From the NCBI GenBank assembly GCA_031554275.1, contig JAVBKB010000125.1:1-6422 (forward strand): a stretch of DNA of 6,422 nucleotides, written 5' to 3'. Source of the DNA: JAVBKB01 sp031554275 (lineage in GTDB: Bacteria > Bacillota > Bacilli > JARBTR01). The notes below the pieces were generated by a model, which was given only the letters and a program-made list of their open reading frames with translations, did no database searches and was not told where the DNA came from. Below, one piece after another: positions 6,255 through 6,422 of this stretch. Position 1 is the first letter of the stretch. The number at the start of each line of letters is the position of its first letter. The position numbers were made by a program, and so were the translations under genes.

Positions 6255-6262
6255 TTGAATAA
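6243..6262. repeat. Perfect 20-bp palindrome across the dacA stop codon
   Basis: ttattcaact and agttgaataa are exact reverse complements, centred on CTAG and including the TAG stop (6252-6254). As RNA it gives an 8-bp stem with a 4-nt loop, but no T run follows and it has only one kind of G-C pair per arm. It could stabilise the 3' end of the message or bind a dimeric protein; it may also be chance. Confidence 0.6.
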
Positions 6263-6309
6263 TTTGACGGCGTGATTCAATCGATTCACATACTTTCTAC
6301 TCAGTAAAT

Positions 6310-6345
6310 AAGATCTGCACAGATAAACTACGTGCAGGTCTTTTT
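6310..6345 (+). terminator. Rho-independent terminator of dacA
   Basis: aagatctgcac (6310-6320) pairs with gtgcaggtctt (6332-6342) in an 11-bp stem with one wobble and an 11-nt loop, followed by a T run to 6345. It lies about 56 nt after the dacA stop. No gene intervenes, so it most likely ends the dacA transcript. Confidence 0.9.
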
Positions 6346-6422
6346 GTCGATTTATTAACGAGAGTGTCGAAGTTGTAAATGTAGATTACGTCACTGTCAC
6401 AATTAAATGACAATCTAATGAC
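6346..6422. other. Intergenic end of window, no gene seen
   Basis: This AT-rich stretch has no start codon with a ribosome site. tgtca (6395-6399) and tgaca (6408-6412) form a short inverted repeat, with agatt (6383-6387) and aatct (6412-6416) as possible outer arms. It may be the upstream control region of the next gene, which lies beyond the window. Confidence 0.4.

Noticed and set aside
6264..6294. Promoter TTGACG...CATACT before the dacA terminator
   Set aside because: The spacer is 19 nt and the -10 matches only 4 of 6; a transcript from it would run straight into the terminator. A short attenuated leader cannot be excluded but nothing else supports it.

Overview
The window looks like a chromosomal segment of a low-GC Gram-positive bacterium of the order Bacillales. 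The gyrase A, DacA and YaaC proteins all resemble their Bacillus counterparts, and gyrA, yaaC (reversed) and dacA occur in the same order as near the replication origin of Bacillus subtilis. A Planococcaceae-type or other Bacillus relative is my guess; the sequence alone does not fix the genus.

Layout from left to right. Positions 1-170 hold a GC-rich (about 54%) non-coding block with two copies of a roughly 47-nt repeat spaced 121 nt apart and several hairpins; it stops abruptly at an AT-rich (about 31% GC) gyrA leader. gyrA (275-2863, +) follows with a probable TTG start, an unusually long acidic tail, and a clear terminator. Convergent to it is a membrane-anchored polysaccharide deacetylase (3054-4001, -), preceded on its own strand by a short YaaC-family gene (4079-4807, -). 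A 142-bp divergent promoter region separates yaaC from dacA (4950-6254, +), a D-alanyl-D-alanine carboxypeptidase with all three penicillin-binding motifs, a signal peptide and a C-terminal membrane anchor. dacA ends in a 20-bp palindrome and a strong terminator at 6310-6345. The last 77 bases hold no recognisable gene.

Functionally, gyrA supplies DNA topology control. The deacetylase and DacA both act outside the membrane on cell-wall glycans or peptides, so two wall-modifying genes flank the uncharacterised yaaC. Compared with the B. subtilis order recalled from general knowledge (gyrA, rRNA operon, yaaC reversed, guaB, dacA), the rRNA operon and guaB are missing here and a deacetylase sits in the gap. 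I see no mobile element, CRISPR array, tRNA or rRNA, and no convincing new multi-gene system. The most unexplained signal is the structured repeat at the left edge.
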